DNA of 64,000 nt from Nitrospirota bacterium (GCA_009773185.1 WPIF01000010.1:1-64000), one strand, 5' to 3'. Shown: positions 8,480 through 17,353, counted from the first letter of the stretch. Translations and numbers: made by a program. The notes: a model not told the origin generated them from the letters alone.

Positions 8480-9310
8480 ATGAGCAAATTAGATGTCACC
8501 CCTTCAATTGGTTGTACTATTGTCACGGCCTCGCACCGATTAAATAATAATGCTTTTTCGATATTGATGAATCGTAATATGCCTTTTATAGTTAGTGATT
8601 TAAACGGAAACTCGTTTAGAATTAACTGCCAGTACAAGCCGTCACTACATAAAGATTTTGATCGTTTCGTTGTATCTACGCATTTAATGTTTGGGATTTT
8701 TATAATGTCCTTGAATATTGCAACTGTTGGTTACTTTACATGGGATCTCAACTTGTCGCCTAAATATAAAGTTACAAATGCTGAGGACGGCAAACCATTA
8801 GGAATGCTTTCACTACATAAAAACGCTCATTATCCATCTGAGGTAGTCGACATTACTGATGCAAATATAAGGAAGGCAATACTTATTCTTGGCGTGTTAA
8901 CTAGACAAAGTGAATCAATAGTAGTTCAAGAATATCTTAGAGGAATTTTACACATAAGTCTTAACTTTACTTTTATCGATTTTAGTAGGGAGGCTTTTGG
9001 AAATTTTTATCGTTCCTTTGAAAATGTTGCTACAGAGAAGATTCTTAAGGTTACGAAATTGAATAACGAATTAAAGGAGTTACAGCAAGCCTTGAGAATC
9101 ATAGGTCTGAAAGAAGATATTATTAAAGAATTTAAGCTCCTCTATCGGTTGCGGTCAGCGCAGATCATGCATGCTCAAAAGAAACAGATTAAAATAGAAC
9201 TTGATGACGTTTTCAAAATGAAAGTAATCTTGGATTGTGTTTTACATCACATTTATAAGCCAATCTGGACAACTCAGATGAACGAATTACTTCATGAGCC
9301 GATAATTTAA
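8480..9310 (+). CDS. Unrecognised AT-rich protein with a C-terminal HEPN-like segment
   Basis: A 276-residue protein I cannot assign to a named family. The C-terminal third is helical and contains LYRLRSAQIMHAQ (Arg225 and His231, an R-x5-H arrangement) followed by a long helix. This resembles the RNase-type motif of Apea-like HEPN domains. The N-terminal two-thirds are mixed beta/alpha. Base composition is clearly richer in A/T than the flanking genes, with rare-looking codons (TTA, ATA, CGT), suggesting recent acquisition. No Shine-Dalgarno is visible before the ATG. It stands alone between oppositely oriented genes. HEPN proteins often serve in phage defence or toxin modules; that role here is inference. 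Confidence 0.6.
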   Translation: MSKLDVTPSIGCTIVTASHRLNNNAFSILMNRNMPFIVSDLNGNSFRINCQYKPSLHKDFDRFVVSTHLMFGIFIMSLNIATVGYFTWDLNLSPKYKVTNAEDGKPLGMLSLHKNAHYPSEVVDITDANIRKAILILGVLTRQSESIVVQEYLRGILHISLNFTFIDFSREAFGNFYRSFENVATEKILKVTKLNNELKELQQALRIIGLKEDIIKEFKLLYRLRSAQIMHAQKKQIKIELDDVFKMKVILDCVLHHIYKPIWTTQMNELLHEPII

Positions 9311-9347
9311 ATAAAGGACGTTTAAGGGGACGGTTCTATTTAATTTT

Positions 9348-9563
9348 TTAAAGAATCGTGCTGTTTCCTGTAATTGGTATTCTCTTTTTAGGAGAGTTTT
9401 TGAATAGAGCTTCACGGTCTTCAAGGAACTGCAGATAACCATCCACATCGCCTATGATACCGTACCGTTTAATACGGTTCTTTTTCATTTCCTCCATAAC
9501 CTTGTTCAGGCTGTCTACATCAGAATCGGAGGACACATTATCTAAAACCGAATATCTTTTCAT
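9348..9563 (-). CDS. Small hypothetical protein downstream of cca
   Basis: A 71-residue frame, ATG at 9563, 18 bases after the cca stop on the same strand. The sequence is charged (MKRYSVLDNVSSDSD, then EEMKKNRIKRYG) with no membrane segment or cysteine. No family recognised. It could be a real small gene or a chance frame; the ribosome site is weak (AGAAAG). A short GGGGACGGTTCTATTT sequence just beyond its stop resembles fragments found in the Rhs leader repeats. Confidence 0.4.
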   Translation of the reverse strand: MKRYSVLDNVSSDSDVDSLNKVMEEMKKNRIKRYGIIGDVDGYLQFLEDREALFKNSPKKRIPITGNSTIL

Positions 9564-9581
9564 ATGCTTTCTGCCACGGTA

Positions 9582-10817
9582 TTACCTGTTATCTTTTGAG
9601 TTGAGCCACTTTACCGCCTCTTTTTTTGTCTTTAGCTTTCCCTCAAATTCCATCTTTTTCAATCTGTAAATCAGCTTGCCCAGTTCAACTCCGCTCTTGA
9701 GCCCGGTGGCCTTCATTATTTCCTCTGCGGTTAGAAAACTTTTCTTCCAGATTTTCTTAAATCGTTCTGCGTGTTTCAGGAGTTTTATATTTCCAGTGAG
9801 TATAAGAATATCAGGCAGCGCATCTTTTGCTTCGGAAAAAGCATCAAACATCTTAGAGACAGTTGCAAGCTGCTCTCCTCGGCGAGTCGCCTGAGGCGAC
9901 AAGCTGCAAGTTGCAAGTTTATGAGTAATCTTCAGGCGTTCAAGAATGCTTCTGCTCAGCCTTAATCTGTTTTCATTCAGTACCGAGCCAGACAGCGCCT
10001 GTTCAAGCCTGAGGAGCCCTTTATATGTAAGCTCCTGAGAGAAGGGCTTGTCAAGGGACTCCTTATATTTTAGAGGAAGCTTCCTGATTCTCGATTCGAG
10101 ATGCGAAAGCGCCCTGATATTTCCCGATATTTTTTTGCGGGATAATGATATGAAACTTTCGAGCAGCCTGTCATCTAATGCCATTTTAAGGGCATCTTGA
10201 TAATTTTTTGAATCAAGAAGTTTAAGGAACTCCTGCGTGATTCTTTCCGACGCAGATTTTTTAATATTGGATGTTAACTGGCTTACCATCCTGCGGGTTT
10301 TTGAATCTGCCTTCCAACCGAGTTCTGAGACAAAGCGGTAAACCCTGAGAAGCCTCAAGGGGTCGTTCCTGAAATTATCCATAGATATGGCATTGATTAC
10401 TTTTCTCTTAATATCCTTAATCCCATGAGTCGGGTCGCTTATTCCGGTATTGGGAGACCATGCAAGCGCATTCATCGTGAAATCTCTTTCTCTGAGGTTG
10501 TCTTCAAGCTTGCCCCTGAGTTCTGTGAAATCGAGGGTCATGCCATCCCTAAGGACAATCCTTATCATCTGTTCTTTTTTCAGTTCAACTATAGTTGCGT
10601 TGTCTAACAGGTTCCGGGCCTTTGTTTTTCTCTCCTGCACTAATAATTCCAGTGCAAATTCTCTAATGTCACCCCGCACTATATAATCTATGTCTTTTGC
10701 TTCCTCCCCAAGCAGAACATCTCTCAGATACCCGCCGACGATATAGACCTCTTTGCCGGAAGAAAAGACTTTGGCGTTAATGCTGTTGCACAGGATTATA
10801 TTTTTGATGTTGTTCAT
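9582..10817 (-). CDS. cca: CCA tRNA nucleotidyltransferase / poly(A) polymerase family
   Basis: Nucleotidyltransferase that adds or repairs the 3' CCA of tRNA (poly(A) polymerase is the alternative within this family). The 411 residues start with VYIVGGYLRDVLLG (G28, G29) and the metal-binding D42-x-D44 in AKDIDYIV. The head domain includes GMTLDFTELRG and RDFTMNALAW, and RNDPLRLLRVYRF begins the RNA-binding part. An insertion of about 20 residues (LATCSLSPQATRRGEQLAT) is encoded by a palindromic microrepeat at 9862-9918 and seems foreign to the family. Reading frame remains open through it. Confidence 0.88.
   Translation of the reverse strand: MNNIKNIILCNSINAKVFSSGKEVYIVGGYLRDVLLGEEAKDIDYIVRGDIREFALELLVQERKTKARNLLDNATIVELKKEQMIRIVLRDGMTLDFTELRGKLEDNLRERDFTMNALAWSPNTGISDPTHGIKDIKRKVINAISMDNFRNDPLRLLRVYRFVSELGWKADSKTRRMVSQLTSNIKKSASERITQEFLKLLDSKNYQDALKMALDDRLLESFISLSRKKISGNIRALSHLESRIRKLPLKYKESLDKPFSQELTYKGLLRLEQALSGSVLNENRLRLSRSILERLKITHKLATCSLSPQATRRGEQLATVSKMFDAFSEAKDALPDILILTGNIKLLKHAERFKKIWKKSFLTAEEIMKATGLKSGVELGKLIYRLKKMEFEGKLKTKKEAVKWLNSKDNR
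9862..9918. repeat. Palindromic microrepeat inserted in frame in cca
   Basis: The block holds GTCGCCTGAGGCGAC (9886-9900, a 7+1+7 palindrome). It is preceded by CTCCTCGGCGA and flanked by AGTTGCAAGCTG and AGCTGCAAGTTGCAAG. Related CCTCGGCGA-plus-CCGCCTGRGCGG blocks occur at 22774-22797 and 31176-31203. It encodes about 20 residues in the middle of CCA transferase. Confidence 0.65.
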
Positions 10818-10904
10818 AATCAGATATATCTTACCAGAAAAACAGATGGGAGCGAATCAAGGCACAGGTAAAATTTCTACCGAGGTTAAAACACTCCTAA
10901 CTCA

Positions 10905-10934
10905 TTGACACTCTTAAATTTTTCCTGATATACT
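10905..10934 (+). promoter_or_regulatory. Sigma70-like promoter of glgC operon
   Basis: Perfect TTGACA (10905-10910), an 18-base spacer and TATACT (10929-10934), 55 bases before the glgC ATG. This should drive glgC and the overlapping PATAN/GAF gene. Confidence 0.65.
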
Positions 10935-10988
10935 TCACTGTACCAGCACTATAAATTGCAATACAGAATGCAGGGTGGTTTTTGCTTA

Positions 10989-12236
10989 ATGGGTAAAGTC
11001 AGAAAAGAAAGGCTTACAAGGGATATTCTTGCCCTTGTTCTTGCCGGAGGCAAAGGAGAAAGGCTTCATCCCCTGACTATTCACAGGGCGAAACCCGCAG
11101 TCCCGTTTGGCGGGAAATACAGGATAATTGATTTTACGTTGAGCAACTGCATCAATTCGAATATAAGAAAGATTGCGGTACTTACACAGTATAAATCCCT
11201 CTCTCTTGACAGGCACCTTGCCCTCGGCTGGGAGCATCTCCTCAACCCTGAACTGGACGAGTATATTATCTCTGTGCCGCCCCAGCAGCGCGTGGATGAA
11301 AGGTGGTATGAAGGTACGGCAGACGCTGTGTATCAGAACATATATTTTATCGAAAAAGAGGAGCCTGCCTATCTGTTTATTCTCTCCGGAGACCATGTCT
11401 ACAAGATGGATTACTCCGAGATGTTTGTGTCTCATCTCGCCAAGAACGCAATGGGGACGATTGCTGCAATAGAGGTTGACAGGGACAAGGCGTCATCTTT
11501 TGGAGTCATCGAAGTTGATGAGGAATCAAGAATAATAGGGTTTGAAGAAAAACCTGAAAATCCAAAGCCGATACCATGGAATCCCAACCAGTCCCTGGTT
11601 TCAATGGGGGTCTATCTTTTTAATACCCAGGATATACTGAGTGAACTTAAGAGCGATGCCCTTCGCACAACGGCCCATGATTTTGGGAGAAACATTATAC
11701 CCCATATGATTGTAACTAAAAGGCTCTTTGCCTATAACTTTAAAGACGAGAATAAAAAGGAAGCAAAATACTGGCGGGATGTAGGCGCTATTGACGGTTA
11801 TTGGGAGGCAAACATGGACCTGGCCTCTGTTGACCCGCTGTTTAATCTCTACGATAGTGCATGGCCCATAAGGACCTACCAGCCGCAGTATCCGCCTGCA
11901 AAATTTGTCTTTGCGCAGGAGCAACAGGGCGGAAGGTTAGGTATTGCTTTGGACTCGGTTGTATGTGACGGGTGTATTGTCAGCGGCGGGCGTGTGCAGA
12001 ACTCTGTGCTGTCTCCTAATGTCAGGGTTAACAGCTGGGCAGATGTGAGAGAGTCTGTGCTCATGGAAAATGTCGAGGTAGGCAGATACTGCAGAATAAG
12101 AAAAGCGATAATAGACAAGGATGTTTCTGTGCCGGAAGGCGCTGTTATCGGATATGATATTGAAGCGGACAGGAAAAGATTTCATATCAGTTCTAACGGT
12201 GTAGTTGTGATCCCCAAGGGAGTAGAGATAAAATGA
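10989..12236 (+). CDS. glgC: Glucose-1-phosphate adenylyltransferase
   Basis: Makes ADP-glucose from glucose 1-phosphate and ATP, the committed step of bacterial glycogen synthesis. From the ATG at 10989 the protein has 415 residues, normal for GlgC. The nucleotide-binding loop is VLAGGKGERLHPLT, and the allosteric/substrate block is RAKPAVPFGGKYRIIDF. FILSGDHVYKMDY, GFEEKP and the C-terminal left-handed beta-helix (SVLSPNVRVNSWADV, IIDKDVSVPEGAVIG) are present. An AGGGTGG site precedes this ATG by 10 bases; an in-frame ATG at 10968 is less likely. Overlaps the next gene by 4 bases (ATGA). A GH57 glucanase is encoded at 42.7-44.9 kb. Confidence 0.95.
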   Translation: MGKVRKERLTRDILALVLAGGKGERLHPLTIHRAKPAVPFGGKYRIIDFTLSNCINSNIRKIAVLTQYKSLSLDRHLALGWEHLLNPELDEYIISVPPQQRVDERWYEGTADAVYQNIYFIEKEEPAYLFILSGDHVYKMDYSEMFVSHLAKNAMGTIAAIEVDRDKASSFGVIEVDEESRIIGFEEKPENPKPIPWNPNQSLVSMGVYLFNTQDILSELKSDALRTTAHDFGRNIIPHMIVTKRLFAYNFKDENKKEAKYWRDVGAIDGYWEANMDLASVDPLFNLYDSAWPIRTYQPQYPPAKFVFAQEQQGGRLGIALDSVVCDGCIVSGGRVQNSVLSPNVRVNSWADVRESVLMENVEVGRYCRIRKAIIDKDVSVPEGAVIGYDIEADRKRFHISSNGVVVIPKGVEIK

Positions 12237-13366
12237 GTCTTGTCGGAAGGCTCGAAGACCTGGCCCTTTCTGATATATTTCAGATACTGAGTATCGGGAA
12301 GAAGACCGGGACTCTGGTCATCAAAGGGACCGCTGGCTCTGCCATGATAGTGTTTAAAAATGGGCTTGTTGTCAGGGCAGAAAACAGCGCGCTTGAGGGA
12401 ACTATCGGACACGACCTTCTGCATGGCAGTGTGATAAAGGAATCTGCATTGCAGATGGCGCTGGAAGTAAAAAAAAAGCTGCCTGCCACGTCAATCGCAG
12501 AGATACTTTTTGAGCTTGGCGCAGTAAATAAGGAGGTACTGGAAAAGGCTTCCAAGAAGAGGATAGAGAGGGTTGTCTATCAACTTCTGCTCTGGCAGGA
12601 AGGTGATTTCCAGTTTGAGCTTGATGACCTTGATATAAAAGACAAGATAGAGGTTGAAGACCCGGGCTGGGAGGTTTCAAAGGGAATAAGCCCTGAATAT
12701 CTTCTTATGGAAGGCGCAAGGGTACATGATGAATCAAGCCAGCCGGAGTATGTTTCAAACGAAGAACTTACAGGTGAGGCAGAAGAAAGCGGCTGGGAAA
12801 CAGACTGGGGAGGCCAGCCGGCTGCGGAAAGGAAAGATATCTCCGCCCTTAAGGCGCTTACGCAGGAACTGAGATTCCCGAATTCAGCCTCGGAAATAAC
12901 GCTTCTTATACTGAGGTTTGCAAGCGATATTTTTCAAAGAGGCATTTTGTTTATGGCCGGAGAAAAAGAGGTTGTGGGGCTGGGCCAGTTCGGCCTGGAG
13001 ATAGAAAGGGCTGATGAAAAGATAAGAGAGACGAAACTCCCTTTAAAAGACAGTCCATTCCTGACAAAGATTGTGAATGAGACGCATACATACAGAGGGG
13101 CCATGGAGAAAGATAAAATCACGGAGGCTCTGATAAAGGAGATCGGAGGAGGCTGGCCAACGGATGTTGCAATATTTCCCATAATTGCAGAGGGCAGGGT
13201 TGCTGCAATGCTTTACTGTGATAATCTTCCGACAGGCGAGGCGATAACAGAGACAGAAGGGCTGGAGATATTTGTCAGCCAGGCAGGCCTTGCACTGGAA
13301 AAAGCGCTTCTCCAGCGCAGAATTCAGGATATGCAGAGGGATGCAGAAAATAAAACAAAGATGTGA
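12233..13366 (+). CDS. DUF4388 (PATAN) and GAF-like signalling protein
   Basis: A 377-residue cytoplasmic protein. Residues 1-140 match the DUF4388/PATAN pattern (GRLEDLALSDIFQILSIGKK, then TGTLVIKG and IVFKNGLVVRAE), found in PatA-type regulators that link to response-regulator circuits. The middle is acidic (residues 150-200). Residues about 205-370 look like a GAF-type domain (LGQFGLEIE, VAIFPIIAEGRVAAMLYCDN). It overlaps glgC by ATGA and lies 66 bases before the chemosensory operon, which suggests it acts as an input or adaptor there. No catalytic domain is present. Confidence 0.75.
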   Translation: MSLVGRLEDLALSDIFQILSIGKKTGTLVIKGTAGSAMIVFKNGLVVRAENSALEGTIGHDLLHGSVIKESALQMALEVKKKLPATSIAEILFELGAVNKEVLEKASKKRIERVVYQLLLWQEGDFQFELDDLDIKDKIEVEDPGWEVSKGISPEYLLMEGARVHDESSQPEYVSNEELTGEAEESGWETDWGGQPAAERKDISALKALTQELRFPNSASEITLLILRFASDIFQRGILFMAGEKEVVGLGQFGLEIERADEKIRETKLPLKDSPFLTKIVNETHTYRGAMEKDKITEALIKEIGGGWPTDVAIFPIIAEGRVAAMLYCDNLPTGEAITETEGLEIFVSQAGLALEKALLQRRIQDMQRDAENKTKM

Positions 13367-13432
13367 TGCTTTTTTTATTGCTATTTTGTTAAAATCTAGC
13401 AGTTCTAGTCTACGACTCATTTAGGGGGGTAT

Positions 13433-13801
13433 GTGAAATCCATTCTGATTGTTGAAGATTCAGCAACTACGCGTTCCCTGATTAGAGCGGTTATAGAAGA
13501 GATTGGTGACTTTGAAGTTGTCGAAGCTCCTACAGGGTTTGATGCATTAAAACTCCTTCCTGCACAGGACTTTGATCTGGTGCTAACAGATATTAATATG
13601 CCTGATATAAACGGCCTTGAATTAATAAACTTTGTTAAAGGCAATCCAAGATATAATCATATTCCGTTGATAATAGTCACCACTGAAAGAAGCGAGGAGG
13701 ACAAGAAACGAGGTATGGCGCTTGGTGCAACTGCTTATGTGACAAAGCCCTTTAAGGCTCCGGAACTACAGGGCATTATAAGAAAGATTCTGGACCTATG
13801 A
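13433..13801 (+). CDS. cheY: CheY-like single-domain response regulator
   Basis: A 122-residue receiver domain with no output domain. The acidic pocket is ILIVEDS, the phospho-acceptor is Asp53 in LVLTDINMPD, the Thr is in IIVTTERS and the Lys in VTKPFK. It starts at GTG (13433) with AGGGGGG four bases upstream; the ATG two bases before is out of frame and meets TGA at once. Overlaps cheA by ATGA. It is the first gene of the chemosensory operon and the likely phosphotransfer target of the CheA, alongside the second CheY at 27.6 kb. Confidence 0.93.
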   Translation: MKSILIVEDSATTRSLIRAVIEEIGDFEVVEAPTGFDALKLLPAQDFDLVLTDINMPDINGLELINFVKGNPRYNHIPLIIVTTERSEEDKKRGMALGATAYVTKPFKAPELQGIIRKILDL

Positions 13802-15795
13802 ACTCAGCCAAAAAAGAGTTTATAGCTGAAGCAGAAGACCTGCTCGAGGAATCAGGCAGGCTTATTCTCGAAGTACAGGAGACCTATCAGGCCGAGCTTA
13901 ATCCTGATACCATCAATGCGCTTTTCCGCGCCATACATACACTCAAGGGGCTTTCAGGGCTTTTTGGGCATCAGGGTATTGCTGACCTCAGCCATGCGCT
14001 TGAATCCCTGCTTGATGAGATAAGGCTTGGCAAGGTTGATATATCCGAGGATGTCGTGAAATTTCTGTTCAATAATATTGATATACTCAGGGCGATTATT
14101 GAAGGGCTTAACCAGGACAAGGAACAGGATGTCTCAGGACATCTGAAAAATATAGAGGTATTCAGAAGTTCTCTTACAAGCAGGACAAAAGGCCCTGAAC
14201 TCAAAGGGCTTATAGATGAATCGCTGCTTATGGTGCTGTCAGAGTATGAGGAACACAGGTTAAAGGCAAATATCCATGAAGGCAAAGGGGTCTATCTGGC
14301 TAAGGCGATATTTTCCCTGGCTGATTTTGATAAATCACTGGAAGAGCTTACCAGGCTGATAAAATCAAAAGGGGAGCTGATATCAACACTTCCGACTTCA
14401 TCAAATATGCCTCCTGATTCCATAGGTTTCAACCTTATGTTCAGCAGCGCTCAGCCAGTGGAAAAGGTTAAGGATGATATAGGGTTTGATATTGAAAGCC
14501 TGATCAATCCAAGAGTTACCGAGGTTGTCCCGCAGTTTCAAAAGGCACAGGCCGGAAGCGACCAGCAGCGAGAGGCCACTCTTAAGAGTACAACTACAAC
14601 TGTAAGGGTTGATATAGAGAAGCTGGACAGGATTCTTAATACCATAGGCGAGCTTACACTTGCAAAGGGCGCTGTAAAGAGGATAGGGGAAGAACTGATT
14701 GAGAATTACGGCCACTCACCGCTGGTCATTGACGTCCATAAAATATCCCAGACACTTGAAAAAAGACTGGTAGAACTTCAGAATCGCGTGCTGGAGATAA
14801 GAATGGTTCCCATAGGCCAGATATTCTCGCGGCTCGCGCAGGTCATCAGGAAATACTCAAGAGAGATAGGGAAAAAAATAGAGCTTGTCATGTACGGAGA
14901 GGATACAGAGATTGACAAGTATATTGCGGAAGAGGTTATTGACCCCTTAATGCATCTTGTAAGGAATGCGCTTGACCACGGCATTGAACCGGCGGAGGAA
15001 AGAAAAAGAAAAGGGAAGAAAGAGTCAGGCACTATTATCCTGAAGGCGTCCCAGCGCGGCAACCACGTTATTATTGAGGTGAAGGATGACGGCGGCGGAA
15101 TTGATGTCCAAAAGGTGAAAGAGAAGGCAATTGAAAGGGGCCTTTTAGAAAGGGGCGCAGAGCTTGACGGGAAAGAGATTATAGATTTTATCTTTACTCC
15201 AGGCTTCAGCACAAAGGAAGTGGTAAGCGAGGTTTCAGGCCGAGGCGTGGGCATGGATGTCGTGAAGGAAAAGCTTGCAGCCATTGGAGGTTTTGCCGAG
15301 ATAGATACAGAGAAGGACAAAGGGACTACAATGCTCCTGACTATTCCTATTACGCTTGCTATTGTCAAGTCCCTGCTTATCAGAGTAGGAGATATGAAGT
15401 TTGCAATGCCTCTGACCTCCATATCCGAGACAGTTGTTATCACACGAGACGAACTCCAGACCGTAGAAGGGAAGGAAGTCTATAACCTGAGAGGAGAGAT
15501 GCTTCCCATGACAAACATCGGGAGGGTTTTTGCTATAGGAGAAAGCGAATCCGAGAAGTTTTTTGCCGTTGTTGTCGGGGCCGGCAACAGGAAACATGGT
15601 TTGATAGTAGACGAACTCTTCGGCCAGCACGAGATAGTCATCAAGTCGCTGGGAGAATATTTTGCGGGGCTTCGCGGCTTTGCAGGTGCCGCAGAGATAG
15701 GCAAGCATGAGGTTATACTGGTCATAGATGTTGATGCACTTATAGAGGAATCAGTTATCAAACAAAAGATAAAAGGGGGTGCTCTAAATGTATGA
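13798..15795 (+). CDS. cheA: Chemotaxis histidine kinase CheA
   Basis: Central kinase of the chemosensory array, 665 residues. The Hpt domain (1-110) has phospho-His47 in AIHTLKGLSG. The region 115-255 shows no clear P2 CheY-binding fold. The dimerisation domain is about 260-330 (VRVDIEKLDRILNTIGEL). The HATPase domain has the N box HLVRNALDHGIEP, DDGGGID, and GFSTKEVVSEVSGRGVGMDVV. The C-terminal CheW-like domain (about 520-660) has SLLIRVGDMKFAMPL. Overlaps cheY by 4 bases and the ExeA-like gene by 8. It has a single Hpt domain, unlike multi-Hpt ChpA of Pseudomonas pili. Confidence 0.96.
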   Translation: MNSAKKEFIAEAEDLLEESGRLILEVQETYQAELNPDTINALFRAIHTLKGLSGLFGHQGIADLSHALESLLDEIRLGKVDISEDVVKFLFNNIDILRAIIEGLNQDKEQDVSGHLKNIEVFRSSLTSRTKGPELKGLIDESLLMVLSEYEEHRLKANIHEGKGVYLAKAIFSLADFDKSLEELTRLIKSKGELISTLPTSSNMPPDSIGFNLMFSSAQPVEKVKDDIGFDIESLINPRVTEVVPQFQKAQAGSDQQREATLKSTTTTVRVDIEKLDRILNTIGELTLAKGAVKRIGEELIENYGHSPLVIDVHKISQTLEKRLVELQNRVLEIRMVPIGQIFSRLAQVIRKYSREIGKKIELVMYGEDTEIDKYIAEEVIDPLMHLVRNALDHGIEPAEERKRKGKKESGTIILKASQRGNHVIIEVKDDGGGIDVQKVKEKAIERGLLERGAELDGKEIIDFIFTPGFSTKEVVSEVSGRGVGMDVVKEKLAAIGGFAEIDTEKDKGTTMLLTIPITLAIVKSLLIRVGDMKFAMPLTSISETVVITRDELQTVEGKEVYNLRGEMLPMTNIGRVFAIGESESEKFFAVVVGAGNRKHGLIVDELFGQHEIVIKSLGEYFAGLRGFAGAAEIGKHEVILVIDVDALIEESVIKQKIKGGALNV

Positions 15796-16606
15796 GGAGT
15801 TTTATGGGCTGAAACGCAGGCCGTTTACCAAGACGCCTGACCCGAAATTCCTTTTTATGAGCAGGGCGCACGAAGAGGCGCTTGCAAGGCTGCAGTATGC
15901 TGTTGAAGAAAGAGATTTGATTCTTCTTACAGGCGATATCGGCTGCGGGAAGACAACGCTTACGCGGGCGCTGATAGATTCATTAGGAGAAAAACACAGG
16001 ATCATACTTATAATTAATCCCAGGCTCACGCCGGCCCAATTCCTGAGGACAGTTGCCAAGCGTTTTGATATAGATGTCCCGTCAAACTTTAAAGATGACC
16101 TGCTTGAGGCAGTCTATTCAAAGGTCTATGAAGACTATCAGGCAGGGATTACGCCTGTGGTAATCATAGACGAGGCGCAGCTTATCCCCAACAAGGAGAC
16201 CTTTGAGGAGATAAGGCTGCTCACAAATTTCCAGCTTGATGACACAAACCTCTTAAGCCTCATACTTGTCGGACAGCCGGACCTCAGGCGCAGGTTAAAC
16301 CATAAGGCATATATTCCCCTGAAACAGCGCATCGGGCTGTTTTATCATCTCGGGCCAATCAGCGAAACCGAGATTAAAGGGTATGTGGAGCACAGGCTGA
16401 AGATTGGTGGCCGCGAGGATATGCTGTTTACGGATGATGCATTGAGTGCGCTTCATGCGTATTCCGGGGGCATCCCGAGGCTGATAAACAGCCTGGCAAC
16501 AGCTGCGCTTTTAGGCGGACTCGGGCATGAATACAGAATCATAGAGAGGCAGTTGATTAATGAGGCCGCTCAGGAGATGGGACTTAATGGATATAGCGAA
16601 AATTAG
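15788..16606 (+). CDS. ExeA/GspA-type AAA+ ATPase inside the chemosensory operon
   Basis: A 272-residue AAA+ ATPase of the ExeA/GspA group. The N terminus MYEEFYGLKRRPFTKTPDP is typical. Walker A is TGDIGCGKTT (about residue 48), Walker B is VVIIDEAQ, sensor I is LSLILVGQPDL and sensor II is GGIPRLIN. In secretion systems such proteins help assemble the outer-membrane secretin through peptidoglycan. Here the gene is only the ATPase part, without the peptidoglycan-binding C-terminal domain. It overlaps cheA (8 bases) and cheW (20 bases), so it is translated as part of the chemosensory unit. Its role there is not established; a link to pilus or array placement is possible. Confidence 0.85.
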   Translation: MYEEFYGLKRRPFTKTPDPKFLFMSRAHEEALARLQYAVEERDLILLTGDIGCGKTTLTRALIDSLGEKHRIILIINPRLTPAQFLRTVAKRFDIDVPSNFKDDLLEAVYSKVYEDYQAGITPVVIIDEAQLIPNKETFEEIRLLTNFQLDDTNLLSLILVGQPDLRRRLNHKAYIPLKQRIGLFYHLGPISETEIKGYVEHRLKIGGREDMLFTDDALSALHAYSGGIPRLINSLATAALLGGLGHEYRIIERQLINEAAQEMGLNGYSEN

Positions 16607-17318
16607 GAAGAAGATTAAAGAGGGAAAAGAGGAAAAGGGGAAGTCTCAGGAGGAATCGCCTGAGGTGGCCCCGTCTTCTGAGGAAGCGGATATCCGCAGA
16701 AGCGAAGAAAAACCCGCTACAAAAGAATTGTCTGCAACCCATGAGCAGCAGGATGAAACAGAAGAGGCGACTTCCCATGAAACAATCAGCCTCCCTGCCA
16801 AGAGCAGAATACAAGAGACAGTCCCTGCAGCAAAGACTCCTGAACCGGGAAAAATAAGTGAAGATATAGTCGAGCTCTTGACATTCCACCTCTCTACTGA
16901 AGAATTTGCTTTCAGAGTTTTTGATATTGAGGAGATACTCAGATTTCAACGAATCATGCCGGTTCCAAAGGTGCCTGACTATATCCTCGGCATTACTTCC
17001 TTAAGGGGTAAGATAATACCTGTTATAGATTTGAAAAAGAGGCTTTCGATAAAGGGCAAAGGCGAGACAGTTTTAGCGGATTTGCAGACGGGTAACTCCC
17101 GCAAAAAAATACTGACACTGAAAGGCCCGAAAGGCCCGGTGGGCGCTATTATAGATAAGGTAAAGGGTGTTATCCGCATTTCTCCTTCGGAGATTGTTGA
17201 GCCGCCTGCACATCTGTCAGAAGCAGAGTTGATGTTTATCGAGGGGGTTGTTCTTTATAACAGCAGATTTATCTCTGTCATACGCATGGAAAAGGTATTG
17301 GAAATAAATCTAAAATGA
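16587..17318 (+). CDS. cheW: CheW-like coupling protein with charged N-terminal extension
   Basis: A 243-residue protein from ATG 16587 (MDIAKIRKKIKEG). Residues 1-95 are a low-complexity Glu/Lys/Ser/Pro extension, probably disordered. Residues about 100-240 are a CheW domain (LLTFHLSTEEFAFRVFDIEEIL, then YILGITSLRGKIIPVIDLKKRL), which couples CheA to receptors. A frame extends 9 codons upstream but deeper into the ATPase gene. A second, plain CheW is encoded at 22325-22828, so the array may use two couplers, one for each adjacent MCP. Confidence 0.9.
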   Translation: MDIAKIRKKIKEGKEEKGKSQEESPEVAPSSEEADIRRSEEKPATKELSATHEQQDETEEATSHETISLPAKSRIQETVPAAKTPEPGKISEDIVELLTFHLSTEEFAFRVFDIEEILRFQRIMPVPKVPDYILGITSLRGKIIPVIDLKKRLSIKGKGETVLADLQTGNSRKKILTLKGPKGPVGAIIDKVKGVIRISPSEIVEPPAHLSEAELMFIEGVVLYNSRFISVIRMEKVLEINLK

Positions 17319-17353
17319 AAAAGGGTAAATAGTTTTAATAGGGTAAGAAGGGT

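Noticed and set aside
16647..16671. AATCGCCTGAGGTGGCC as another palindromic repeat
   Set aside because: Only one half matches and the inverted arm is imperfect; likely chance within a Glu/Ser/Pro-coding stretch.
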